Shown here one piece after another: positions 9,141-17,231 of a stretch of DNA of 64,000 nucleotides. The DNA comes from Candidatus Eiseniibacteriota bacterium (GTDB lineage Bacteria > Eisenbacteria > RBG-16-71-46). How positions within the stretch are numbered: position 1 is the first letter of the stretch; each line of letters opens with the position of its first letter. The notes under the pieces were generated by a model. It did no database searches and was not told the DNA's origin. It saw only the letters and a list, made by a program, of their open reading frames with translations. The translations under genes were made by a program, and so were the position numbers. Where the stretch lies: the NCBI GenBank assembly GCA_016215625.1, contig JACRIW010000121.1:1-64000 (forward strand), written 5' to 3'.

Positions 9141-10558
9141 CCTCCCGGCCCGCGCAGCGGCAGCGTGATCTGGAAGCGCGCACCGCCGTCCTCGGGGCTG
9201 TCCACGCCGATGCGGCCGCCGTGATTCTCGATCGTGCGGTGCGCCGTGGACAGGCCGAAGCCGTGCCCGTCGGGCTTGGTCGTGAACATGAACTCGAACA
9301 TGCGCGGCAGGTGCTCGGGCTTGATGCCGGGCCCCGTGTCGGACACCTCGACGTGCGCGCTGCGCTTGGCGGCGTCGTGCCGCGTGATGACGCGGATGGC
9401 GCGGCGCGTCTCCTGCGAGCCCATCGCGTCGGCGGCGTTCACGAACAGGTTGATGAACACGCCCTGGATCTGGCCGACGTCGCCGCGCAGTTCGGGCAGT
9501 TCGGGATCGAGCTCGACCTCCCAGTCCACGCTGCGGAAGCGCTTGTCGCCCTTCACGAACTCGATCGTGTTCACGAGCAGCGCGTTCAGGTCGAGCGGCT
9601 CGAGGTTCACCTGGTTGCGCGTGTAGTCCATGAGCCCCTTGGCGAGCACGCCCATGCGCTTCGACTGCTCGAGGATGATCTGGGCGTGGCGCGGGGCGTT
9701 GTCGAACTTCTGGCGCTCGGCGTCCTTCAGCAGCATCTGCGCGCGCGCCGTGATCGCGACGAGCTGGTTGTTGAGCTCGTGCCCGATGCCGGCCGCGAGT
9801 TCGCCCTTCGCGGCGAACCGCGCGTTGCGCAGGTTCTGCTCCTCGGCGCGCTTGAGTTCGGTGAGGCGCACGCTCGACTGGAACACCATGAAGAGCGGCG
9901 CGTAGAAGAGCAGCACGCCGGGATAGCCGATCGCGGTGTACGAGATCACCATGAGGGGCACGAGCAGGAACGAGGCCGCGTCCACCTCGAGGCGTCCCAT
10001 GTACAGCCAGTCCTCGCGCAGCGCGCGGAACCACTGCCGGCCGGAGGACCACGCGACCGCGAGCGTGACCATGGAGCGGTTGAGCACGAAGTACGTCAGC
10101 ACGAGCCCGAGGAACGGCATGACGAGCTGCGTCGCGGCGGAGCGCTGCAGCGTCGCCGCGGCGTCGGTGACCGGCAGCGCCGAGCGGCCGCCGAGCAGGT
10201 CGAACGCGAGCCCGCTCACGAGCGCGGTGATCGCCATCTGTCCGCCGTTGAAGAACGCGCGCACGGCGGGCTTGCGCAGCACGAAGAGGTCGGCGAGCAG
10301 CGTCGCGAGCGCCGTGATCCACATGCCCACTTCGGGGCCCCACAGCACGATCGCCGACAGTCCGGCGGTGGACGAAAGGCTCCACGTGCCCGTGCCCGAC
10401 ATGGTCGCTTCCCACATCGTCTCGGACACGAGGCAGATGACGAACCAGGCGACGTAGTGCCCCCACTCCTGCGCGAGCATCGCCGGCGGATGCGTCACCA
10501 GCGCGAAGGCGCCGGCGGCGATCGTGGCGATGACGTACGCGAGGAGTCGGCGGCTCAC
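9131..10558 (-). CDS. Membrane histidine kinase (orphan)
   Basis: 475 residues. About six hydrophobic segments fill the first 210 residues with no clear periplasmic sensor domain, reminiscent of MASE/5TM-type sensors. Then come HisKA with the phospho-acceptor His in GIGHELNNQL (followed by Asn-Asn, the NtrB-like H-box), an N-box (INLFVNAADAM), DTGPGI and GHGFGLSTA. The GTG start overlaps the epimerase stop (GTGA) and the 3' end overlaps rsgA. No response regulator is encoded anywhere in the window, so its partner lies elsewhere. The signal is unknown. Confidence 0.9.
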   Translation of the reverse strand: MSRRLLAYVIATIAAGAFALVTHPPAMLAQEWGHYVAWFVICLVSETMWEATMSGTGTWSLSSTAGLSAIVLWGPEVGMWITALATLLADLFVLRKPAVRAFFNGGQMAITALVSGLAFDLLGGRSALPVTDAAATLQRSAATQLVMPFLGLVLTYFVLNRSMVTLAVAWSSGRQWFRALREDWLYMGRLEVDAASFLLVPLMVISYTAIGYPGVLLFYAPLFMVFQSSVRLTELKRAEEQNLRNARFAAKGELAAGIGHELNNQLVAITARAQMLLKDAERQKFDNAPRHAQIILEQSKRMGVLAKGLMDYTRNQVNLEPLDLNALLVNTIEFVKGDKRFRSVDWEVELDPELPELRGDVGQIQGVFINLFVNAADAMGSQETRRAIRVITRHDAAKRSAHVEVSDTGPGIKPEHLPRMFEFMFTTKPDGHGFGLSTAHRTIENHGGRIGVDSPEDGGARFQITLPLRGPGGWN

Positions 10559-11583
10559 GCGGCAGGCGCTCCGTCGCGCCGGACGACGCCGAGCCCGGGA
10601 CGATCGCCCAGTTCGAGCACGCCGCGCTCGCGCGGCGCGCCGTCGAACGGATCGTCCTCGAGCAGCCAGTGACCGTCGAGGTCGAGGAAGTCCACGAGCG
10701 GCGCGAGCTGCGCGGCGGCGGACAGCGCGAGGCTCGTCTCGATCATCGAGCCGATCATGACCTGGAGCCCGTGCGCGCGCGCGGCGTGGATCATGCGGCG
10801 CATCTCGCGGAGCCCGCCGGTCTTGGCGATCTTCAGGTTCACGCCCGAGACGCGGCCCGCGAGCAGTCCGATGTCGGACAGGTGGTGCGCGCTCTCGTCC
10901 GCGAACACCGGGATCGGGCTGCGCTCGTGCACGTACTTCAGGCCGTCGAGGTCGCCGCGCGGCACGGGCTGCTCGACGAGCTGGATGCCGAGCGGCTCGA
11001 TCTCGTGCAGCACGCGCACGGCGTCGGACGCCGTCCACGCCGTGTTCGCGTCCACCTGCAGCTTGCCGCGGTAGCGCGCGCGGATGCGCTTCAGGTTGTC
11101 CACGTCGCCGGGGCCGCCGAGCTTCACCTTGATCATCGGGAAGTCGAGGATCTCGTCGAGCTTGCGCTCCATCTCCTCGGGCTCGGCCATGCCGAGCGTC
11201 ATGCACGAGAGCGGCACGGCCTTCGGGTCGAGCCCGAACAGCTTCCAGACCGGCAGGCCGAGCTTCTTGCCCACCCAGTCGTGCAGCGCCATCTCGATCG
11301 CCGCACGCGCGGCGCCGTGGCCCTGCAGCACCGCGTCGAGTCGCGCGTCGATCGCGTCGAACGCGAACGGATCGTCGCCGAGGTGCGGCGCCCAGGTCTT
11401 CAGCGCCTCCACCACCATCTCGGGCGTCTCGCCGTAGTAGTGCGACGGCGACGCCTCGCCGAGGCCTTCGATCCCGTCGTGCTCGATGCGCACGAGCGTG
11501 TTGCGATAGGTCTGCTTCGTGCCGTGCGCGATCCGGAACGGATGGCGCGCGTTCACCTCGAGCGTCTCAAGCCGAAGCTGCAC
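10555..11583 (-). CDS. Dipeptide epimerase-like enolase-superfamily enzyme (DgcA/YkfB-like)
   Basis: 342-residue muconate-lactonizing/epimerase fold. Catalytic features are intact: IKVKLGG (Lys-x-Lys), metal ligands in QVDANTAW, VEQPV and FADESAH, the opposite-face Lys in LKIAKTGG, and the DLDGHWLLEDDPF tail typical of L-Ala-D/L-Glu epimerases. GTG start with a strong AAAGGAG seven bases upstream; the gene begins inside the end of the DUF1611 gene. That neighbour matters: DUF1611 plus this family is the DgcN/DgcA pair reported for D-glutamate catabolism, where DgcA racemises N-acetyl-D-glutamate. Cell-wall dipeptide epimerisation is the alternative. Confidence 0.88.
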   Translation of the reverse strand: MQLRLETLEVNARHPFRIAHGTKQTYRNTLVRIEHDGIEGLGEASPSHYYGETPEMVVEALKTWAPHLGDDPFAFDAIDARLDAVLQGHGAARAAIEMALHDWVGKKLGLPVWKLFGLDPKAVPLSCMTLGMAEPEEMERKLDEILDFPMIKVKLGGPGDVDNLKRIRARYRGKLQVDANTAWTASDAVRVLHEIEPLGIQLVEQPVPRGDLDGLKYVHERSPIPVFADESAHHLSDIGLLAGRVSGVNLKIAKTGGLREMRRMIHAARAHGLQVMIGSMIETSLALSAAAQLAPLVDFLDLDGHWLLEDDPFDGAPRERGVLELGDRPGLGVVRRDGAPAA

Positions 11584-12649
11584 GTCGTCTCCTTTCCTCG
11601 AGCCGGCGGACGATCGCCGCGGCCAGAGGCTGCGCACCGTAACGCACCGGGTCCGTGACGGGCAGTCCGGTGCGGTGCGCCTCGTGCTCGACCGCGCGCT
11701 TCGCTTCCGCGTCGTCGAGCGAGCACGTGTTCAGCGACAGCCCGAGCACGCGGGCGGGCGCCATCCACGACGCGGCGCGCTCGTGGTCACGCACGATCTC
11801 GATGAGCGAGCGGATGCGCGGCGCCGGGCCGGCATCGCCCGTCTTGAGGTGCGTGCGGCCGGACTGGTGGCACAGGATCATCGCGTCGGGACAGGCGCCG
11901 TGCAGCAGCGCCAGCGACACGCCCGAGTAGCCCGGGTGGTGGATCGAGCCCTGGCCTTCGACGAGCACGACCTCGGCGTCGCGCGCCGCCTCCACGACCA
12001 GGTCCTCGACCGCGCCCGCGACGAAGTCGGAGACGACCGCGTCGATCGCGACCCCGCGATCGGCGACGAAGATGCCGGTCTGGCCCGTGGCGACGAACGC
12101 CGCCTTCACGCCCATCTCCTGCAGCGCGGCGCGCAGTTCGAGCGCGGTGGTCATCTTGCCCACGTTGCAGTCGCTCCCGACCGTGAGCACGACGAGCGCG
12201 TCCACGCTCGCGGCCCGGCGCGTGGCGACGCTCCGGGCGGCCGGGGGCCGCCGCACGTCGATCAGCGCGCAGCCCTTGGCGGCCGCGAGCGTCGCGAGTT
12301 CGGGATCGTCCGCGAGGAACGTGTGCAGGCCCGCGATCACGTCCATCCCACGCAGGAGTGCCTCGGCGACGACCGCGCGCCAGGACGCGGGCAGCGCTCC
12401 GCCCTGCGGGGCGATGCCGATGAGCAGCGTGTCGGGCTCGAACGCGGCCGCGGCCTCGAGGTTCGCGACCACCGGCACGTCGCCCCCCACGCCCGCGCAC
12501 GCCTGCGCGGTGCGGCCGGCGCGCGTGGAATCGATGACGGCGACGACTTCGGAGCCTCGGTAGCGCAGCACGCCCACGGCGCTCTTGGCGTCGGTGGCGT
12601 TGAAGCAACCTTCGGCGAGCAGGGCCAACCGCCTCGTCTTTCCGAGCAT
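11567..12649 (-). CDS. DUF1611 family protein (DgcN-like N-acetyltransferase candidate)
   Basis: 360 residues, full-length DUF1611. The N-terminal Rossmann-like half has LLAEGCFNATDAKSA; the C-terminal half has a P-loop-like GSDCNVGKMTT followed by VATGQTGIF and VEGQGSIHHPGYSGV, all family hallmarks. Members include DgcN, described as a D-glutamate N-acetyltransferase acting with a DgcA racemase. The ATG has CGAGGA just upstream. It overlaps the downstream epimerase by 17 bases, implying coupled synthesis. The function is carried over from family and neighbour, not proven here. Confidence 0.87.
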   Translation of the reverse strand: MLGKTRRLALLAEGCFNATDAKSAVGVLRYRGSEVVAVIDSTRAGRTAQACAGVGGDVPVVANLEAAAAFEPDTLLIGIAPQGGALPASWRAVVAEALLRGMDVIAGLHTFLADDPELATLAAAKGCALIDVRRPPAARSVATRRAASVDALVVLTVGSDCNVGKMTTALELRAALQEMGVKAAFVATGQTGIFVADRGVAIDAVVSDFVAGAVEDLVVEAARDAEVVLVEGQGSIHHPGYSGVSLALLHGACPDAMILCHQSGRTHLKTGDAGPAPRIRSLIEIVRDHERAASWMAPARVLGLSLNTCSLDDAEAKRAVEHEAHRTGLPVTDPVRYGAQPLAAAIVRRLEERRRRAASA

Positions 12650-12662
12650 CCGTCCTCGTGGG

Positions 12663-13907
12663 TCAGCGCAGCGACTCGTACACCCGCACGTAGCTCTGGA
12701 CCATCTCCTCGGCCGTGAAACGCTCGCGTGCGACCTTGCGCCCGCGCCGGCCCATGGTGCGCCGGAGCGGCTCGTTCGTGAGCAGTTTCAACGACGACTC
12801 GACGTACCCGTCCACGTCGGACGGATCGTGCAGGAAACCCGTGTAGCCGTGCTCCACCACCTCGGGCAGGCCGCCGGCATTCGACGTCACGACCGGCACT
12901 TCGGCACTCATGGATTCGAGCGCCACCAGCCCGAAACTCTCGGAGGAGCTCGGTAGGAGGAAGATATCGGCCAGCGGAAACAGCTCCTCCATACAGTCCT
13001 GATTGCCCAGGAACAGCACGTCCCGGTGCACCCCGAGCTCGCGGGCGAGCTGCTCGGCGCCGGCCTTTTCGGGACCGTCCCCGACCATGACCAGCTTGGC
13101 CTTCACCCGCTTGCGGACCTCGGCGAAAGTCTGAATGACCACGGGTATGTTCTTGACCGCGCGGAAGTTGGACGCATGCATGAGCACCTTCGTGTCCGGC
13201 CCGGCGAGGCGCAGCCGGCCCTCGCTCTTGGGCGCGAAGATGTGCGGGTCCACGAAGTTGTAGATCACCTCGATCGGGCGGGTGATGCCGAAGGTCTCCT
13301 CGGCGCGCTCCTTGAGGAACCGGCTCACCGCGGTGACGCGGTCGCTCGACTGGATCGAGAACTGGGTCACCCGGAAGAACGCGGGCTCCGCTCCCACCAC
13401 CGTGATGTCGGTGCCGTGCAGCGTGGTGACCACGCCGAGCTGCTTCGGCATCAGGATCTGCCGCGCGAGGTAGGCGCTCGTCGCGAACGGCATCGCGTAG
13501 TGCACGTGCATGAGGTCGAGGTGGTAGTTCTCGGCGACCTCGACCATCTTCGCGGCGAGCGCGAGGTTGCTCGGCGCGTCCTCGAACACCGGGTAGTACG
13601 CCGGGCTCGACTCGTGGAAGAAGATGTTCGACTCGAAGCTGCGCAGCCGGAACGGCAGGTGCGACGCGACGAGGTGCACCTCGTGGCCGCGGTGCGCGAG
13701 CTCGAGTCCCAGTTCGCTCGCCACGACGCCGCTGCCGCCGAAGTGCGCATAGCACGAGATGCCGATCTTGAGCTTGCGGCGCGGGCGTTTCTTCGGCGTC
13801 ACCGGTTTGCCGGCCAGCTTCGCGAACGCCGCCGCGCGCACCGAGGCGCGCGCCTCGGCGCGGGCGCTCGGGCGCTTCGTCTTCTTCCTGGGCGGGGAAG
13901 CCGCCAC
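12663..13907 (-). CDS. bshA: N-acetyl-alpha-D-glucosaminyl L-malate synthase
   Basis: GT4 glycosyltransferase for the first step of bacillithiol synthesis (UDP-GlcNAc + L-malate), 414 residues. Seen: HFGGSGVVASELGLEL glycine-rich loop, HVHYAMPFATSAYLA, TTLHGTDITVVG, and the E-x7-E motif in SSSESFGLVALESMS. GTG start with AAAGGAG eight bases upstream; another GTG three codons earlier overlaps the bshB1 stop but touches the Shine-Dalgarno. About 45 basic residues (KKTKR, KKRPRRK) precede the conserved core, longer than the usual ~380-residue BshA. bshC and bshB1 lie immediately upstream in the same operon. Confidence 0.93.
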   Translation of the reverse strand: MAASPPRKKTKRPSARAEARASVRAAAFAKLAGKPVTPKKRPRRKLKIGISCYAHFGGSGVVASELGLELAHRGHEVHLVASHLPFRLRSFESNIFFHESSPAYYPVFEDAPSNLALAAKMVEVAENYHLDLMHVHYAMPFATSAYLARQILMPKQLGVVTTLHGTDITVVGAEPAFFRVTQFSIQSSDRVTAVSRFLKERAEETFGITRPIEVIYNFVDPHIFAPKSEGRLRLAGPDTKVLMHASNFRAVKNIPVVIQTFAEVRKRVKAKLVMVGDGPEKAGAEQLARELGVHRDVLFLGNQDCMEELFPLADIFLLPSSSESFGLVALESMSAEVPVVTSNAGGLPEVVEHGYTGFLHDPSDVDGYVESSLKLLTNEPLRRTMGRRGRKVARERFTAEEMVQSYVRVYESLR

Positions 13908-13912
13908 CGCGG

Positions 13913-14623
13913 TCACTCCTTTCCGGCGAGCAGCGCTCGCGCGTCCGACAGGACGAGTGGCCCGCGGGCGCGGTAGCCCTCGCCGAAAGTGGTTCCCGCG
14001 AGTGCGCCCCACGTGCGGGCGCGCGCTTCGACCTCGGCGAGGAAGCCCGGGGCCGTGAGGTACGTGGCCGCGCCGGCGGCCGGAACGAGCTGGCTCGCGT
14101 GGCAGCGCAGCGCCGCCGTGCGCTTCTCCCACACCGCGGTCACGTCCACGACGAGCTGCGCGCGGGCGTCGCCGCGATACAGCGCGTACAGCAGCCGCGC
14201 CGGGCGGTGACGCTCGCCCGCGGCGTCGTAACGCGCGAGGCCCGCGAGATAGCACGCGCGCGTCACGAGGTGCGAGGCCTCGACGTGGTCGGGATGCGCG
14301 TCGTCGAAGTGCGGCGCGACGACGAGCGAGGGCGCGTGCCGCCGGAGGCACTCGACCACGGCCTTCAACTGGGCGCGATCGTGACGGTCCAGCGCGCCGT
14401 CCGGCAACGCGAGGTTCTCGCGCACCGCGGCGCCGAGCGCCTGCGCCGCCGCGCCGGCCTCGCGCGCGCGCGTCTCGACGTCGCCGCGCGTGCCGAGCTC
14501 GCCGCGCGTCAGGTCCGCGATGGCGACGCGCTCACCGCTCGCGGCCAGCAGCGCCGCGAGCCCGGCGCTCGTGAGTTCGACGTCGTCCGGATGCGCCCCG
14601 AAGAACAGTGCGGCCGCGCTCAT
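13913..14623 (-). CDS. bshB1: Bacillithiol biosynthesis deacetylase
   Basis: PIG-L/LmbE-type zinc deacetylase, 236 residues, removing the acetyl group from GlcNAc-malate (second bacillithiol step). Metal/catalytic motif AHPDDVE at 10-16 and second metal motif HFDDAHPDHVEAS near 106-118 are intact; the later His region (CHASQL) is also present. ATG preceded by GGAGGG seven bases upstream. Flanked by bshC and bshA, which makes the BshB1 assignment firm over other LmbE-family functions. Confidence 0.93.
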   Translation of the reverse strand: MSAAALFFGAHPDDVELTSAGLAALLAASGERVAIADLTRGELGTRGDVETRAREAGAAAQALGAAVRENLALPDGALDRHDRAQLKAVVECLRRHAPSLVVAPHFDDAHPDHVEASHLVTRACYLAGLARYDAAGERHRPARLLYALYRGDARAQLVVDVTAVWEKRTAALRCHASQLVPAAGAATYLTAPGFLAEVEARARTWGALAGTTFGEGYRARGPLVLSDARALLAGKE

Positions 14624-14626
14624 GCG

Positions 14627-16270
14627 TCAGCCCTCCAGCAGCCAGTGTTCGTGTACTCCACGTGCGGCGAGCGCCGCGTGCTCGGCCGCCGCGTCGCAGA
14701 GCTCGGCGACGACGCCGATTCCCAGCCGCGCGACCGGCTCGAGCGAGGCGACGCGCCGCTCCTGCAGCTTGCCGCCGGGGCTGAGCGAGTAGCGCAGACG
14801 GCGCCAGACCGGGTTTTCCTTGTCGAAGCGCGCGCGCACTTTCCCGATGAGTCCTTCGTGCAGGCGCGCGAACTGGTAATCCACCTTGCCACGGGCGGAT
14901 TCGACCATCTGCGGCAGGCTCGCGTCGAGCGCACGCGAGGCCTCGGCGAAACGCGCGAGCCCGTCGAGCGCGGCGGCCTTCGCGTTCAGCAGCTCGCCCT
15001 CGAGTTCCGACGGCACGCGCTTCGCGGCCAGTTCGGCGAGCACGGCGTCGGTGTCGGCCACGACGCGCCACGGATCGGCGCCGCTCGCCTCGACGAGCGC
15101 GAGCGCCTCGGGCGGCAGCCAGGTCGCGCCGAAGCGCGGCACGAGCATCGCGGGCTCGACACCCACGCCCTCGAACACCTCGCGCAGCTGCGCGAGGTAC
15201 GCGATCTCACCGGGCCCCACGGCCATCGCGACCGTCGGGAACACGCCGTCCTGCACCGCCGGGCGCAGCGCGACGCTCGGGCTGAGCGTGACGTCCGCTC
15301 CGCGCGCGAGGGCGGCGGCGGCGGAGATCTTGTGCCGCGCGCCGTCCGCGATCTCGAACACGAACGACTCGAGCGAGGCGTCGGTCAGCGGCGTGCGTCC
15401 CGCCCGTTCCTGCAGGCGGGCTCCCGCGGCGCGCGCGGCCTGCTCGAGCGCGGGCGCGTTCGCGAGGTAGCGGCCGATCACCGTGCGCGCCGCGGCGCGG
15501 AATTCCGGCAGCCGCGGATCCACGACCACGAGCCCGGCGCCGGCGAAGAGCTGCAGCAGCAGCGCGGAGGTGACCTCGCCGAGGTCGCGCCCCACGCGCA
15601 TCGCATGCTCCAGCACGCGCGCGGCGTCGGCCTGCCCCGCGAGGCCCGACCACTTCGCGAGCGCGTCGGCGTGCAGCGGCGCGAGGTGCGCGGCCGGGAT
15701 GTTCCCGACCAGCCCGCCCGCCGTGTGCGCGCCGTGGGGCAGCGCGAAGTCGTGCAGTTCGAACGCGCCGTCGAGCACGCTCGCGCCGCGGATCTCGGCG
15801 AAGTCGGAGTCCTCGCCGTGCATCCAGAAGAGCGGCACGCAGGGCTCGCCCACGCGTGCGGTGACGGTGCGCGCGAGGCCCGCGGCGGCGGCGATCTTGT
15901 GCAGCGAGTAGAGCGGCCCGCCGAGCGGCGCGGGCTGCTGGCCCGCCACGGTCGCGACCGCCTCGCCGCGCGCGAGGCGCTCGAGGTTGGCGAGCGATGC
16001 GGCGCCGGCGCCGCGCCGGACGTGCATCTCGGTCATCGCCCGGGCGAGCGCCGGGTCGAGCGGGGCGCGCTTGACCGCGGCCAGGGCGCGAAGGTCGTCG
16101 TCGGAGGTCCACGTGCGCGCGAACCGCTCGCGCGCGAGCGGACCGTGGGTCACGAGGTCACGCGTGATCGCGTCGTTCAGGCGGTCCCAGGGCGCTTCGT
16201 CGCGCCCGGCGACGCGGGCACGGACGGCGAGGGTTCCCGCCTTCAATGCGCACGCTCCCATCGGGAACAT
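14627..16270 (-). CDS. bshC: Putative cysteine ligase of bacillithiol synthesis
   Basis: 547 residues as given. BshC landmarks: TVAGQQPAPLGGPLYSLHKI, PLFWMHGEDSDFAEI, a coiled-coil-rich C-terminal half, and SPGGKLQERR near the end. It is believed to add cysteine to GlcN-malate, the last step. The ATG at 16270 has no Shine-Dalgarno. An in-frame TTG at 16246 has GGGAG eight bases upstream, overlaps the stop of a 26-codon upstream ORF by four bases, and would give 539 residues, the usual length. Either start is possible. Probably first gene of the operon running to rsgA. Confidence 0.92.
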   Translation of the reverse strand: MFPMGACALKAGTLAVRARVAGRDEAPWDRLNDAITRDLVTHGPLARERFARTWTSDDDLRALAAVKRAPLDPALARAMTEMHVRRGAGAASLANLERLARGEAVATVAGQQPAPLGGPLYSLHKIAAAAGLARTVTARVGEPCVPLFWMHGEDSDFAEIRGASVLDGAFELHDFALPHGAHTAGGLVGNIPAAHLAPLHADALAKWSGLAGQADAARVLEHAMRVGRDLGEVTSALLLQLFAGAGLVVVDPRLPEFRAAARTVIGRYLANAPALEQAARAAGARLQERAGRTPLTDASLESFVFEIADGARHKISAAAALARGADVTLSPSVALRPAVQDGVFPTVAMAVGPGEIAYLAQLREVFEGVGVEPAMLVPRFGATWLPPEALALVEASGADPWRVVADTDAVLAELAAKRVPSELEGELLNAKAAALDGLARFAEASRALDASLPQMVESARGKVDYQFARLHEGLIGKVRARFDKENPVWRRLRYSLSPGGKLQERRVASLEPVARLGIGVVAELCDAAAEHAALAARGVHEHWLLEG

Positions 16271-16323
16271 CGGACGGGACGGGAGCGGCTCGGGGTCGGG
16301 AACGCGATCAGGATGGGGTGCAC
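16243..16323 (-). CDS. Candidate 26-residue leader peptide upstream of bshC
   Basis: GTG seven bases after the -10 hexamer opens MHPILIAFPTPSRSRP..., with RCSRWERAH at the end. It stops at a TGA that shares bases with an in-frame TTG of bshC (TTGA) and overlaps the annotated bshC ATG. The arrangement would couple bshC translation to the leader. No homology can be claimed; support rests only on position and overlap. Confidence 0.25.
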   Translation of the reverse strand: MHPILIAFPTPSRSRPVRCSRWERAH

Positions 16324-16330
16324 GCGCGGC

Positions 16331-16359
16331 ATCCTAGGCTCGGGGCGGGAATCGGGCAA
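16331..16359 (-). promoter_or_regulatory. Candidate promoter of the bshC-rsgA operon
   Basis: TTGCCC (16354-16359), 17-bp spacer, TAGGAT (16331-16336), then GCCGCGC and a GTG. The predicted transcript starts at about that GTG, which opens the short ORF 16243-16323. Confidence 0.5.
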
Positions 16360-16420
16360 AGTCCTTCGGGTGGGCCTGCTTGCAGATGCGCGCCGGGGCT
16401 CCGGGTTGCGCCCGGATTGC

Positions 16421-17134
16421 TCAGCGGGCGGGCTTCGCGGCCGGGCGCCGTCGCGCCGCCGCTCGGTCGCGGCGCCGCGGGACCAGTGGCGCCGCTCCCG
16501 CCGCCTCGGCCTCGGTGAGCCGCCGCCACGCCGAGAGCGCGGTGCGTTCGGCCGCGGCGTCCGTGCGCGCGAGGCCGGCCGCGAGCGCGCCCTGCACCTC
16601 GTCGAGCGTCGCGCCCACGCGGCGGGCGCCGAGCAGGTGGCTCACGAGCTGGCGCTCCCAGCCGAGCGCGGCGAGCGCCGCGACCGTGACGAGCTCGCGG
16701 TCGCGCGCGCCCATGCCGGGCCGCGACAGCACGCGGCCGTAGCCGTGCTCGATCATCCAGCGCGCGAGGTCGGGGTGCAGCGCCTGCACCGCGGGCACGA
16801 GCTTCACGAACGAGGGGCCGTACACGCGTGAGCACAGCGCCTCGCCGCGCTTCACCCAGGCGCCCACGCCTCCCTCCCGGCTGCGGCGCGCGCGGCCGGG
16901 CCAGGCGCCGTTCAGCACGCGCAGCCCCTCGAGCGCCGCCGGATAGCCGGCGTACAGCATGAGCATCAGCGCGCTCTCCTCGGCGGCGGCGCGCGTGACG
17001 GCGTGCGCGCGCGCGGATGCGAGCGCCTGCGCCGCGGCGGCGAACTCGCGGCGCGCGACCAGCGCGGCGAAGCGGCACAACTGGAACACGCCGCGACGGC
17101 GGCGCAGTGCGGTGGCGGTGCTTGACGCTCCCAT
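16421..17134 (-). CDS. Carboxymuconolactone decarboxylase (CMD)-family protein
   Basis: 237 residues, apparently two CMD-like halves: EESALMLMLYAGYPAALEGL (about 52-71) and RDRELVTVAALAALGWERQL, then HLLGARRVGATLDEVQGAL (about 150-188). The redox CxxC of AhpD is absent, so this is not an obvious alkylhydroperoxidase; a lone Cys lies in GEALCSRVYG. The C-terminus is Arg/Ala/Lys-rich. The ATG sits nine bases after a TAGTGT -10 without a Shine-Dalgarno (leaderless type). Divergent from the antiporter gene. Function unknown. Confidence 0.7.
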   Translation of the reverse strand: MGASSTATALRRRRGVFQLCRFAALVARREFAAAAQALASARAHAVTRAAAEESALMLMLYAGYPAALEGLRVLNGAWPGRARRSREGGVGAWVKRGEALCSRVYGPSFVKLVPAVQALHPDLARWMIEHGYGRVLSRPGMGARDRELVTVAALAALGWERQLVSHLLGARRVGATLDEVQGALAAGLARTDAAAERTALSAWRRLTEAEAAGAAPLVPRRRDRAAARRRPAAKPAR

Positions 17135-17143
17135 GGTGGTCGC

Positions 17144-17173
17144 ACACTATCGCCCCGCTTTCGCGCCGCGCAA
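17144..17173 (-). promoter_or_regulatory. Leaderless-type promoter of the CMD-family gene
   Basis: TTGCGC (17168-17173), 18-bp spacer, TAGTGT (17144-17149), then nine bases (GCGACCACC) before the ATG. Confidence 0.5.
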
Positions 17174-17231
17174 GACCTCGGCGCCGATCGCGCAGCACCG
17201 GAGCCGCTTCCCGCCCCACACGAGGAGCCCG

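Noticed and set aside
5542-9183. A very long minus-strand open frame running through nfeD, thrC and rsgA
   Set aside because: GC-rich DNA leaves long open frames. Only the last 438 codons (nfeD) have homology; the rest is Arg/Gly/Ala-rich shadow of thrC and rsgA.
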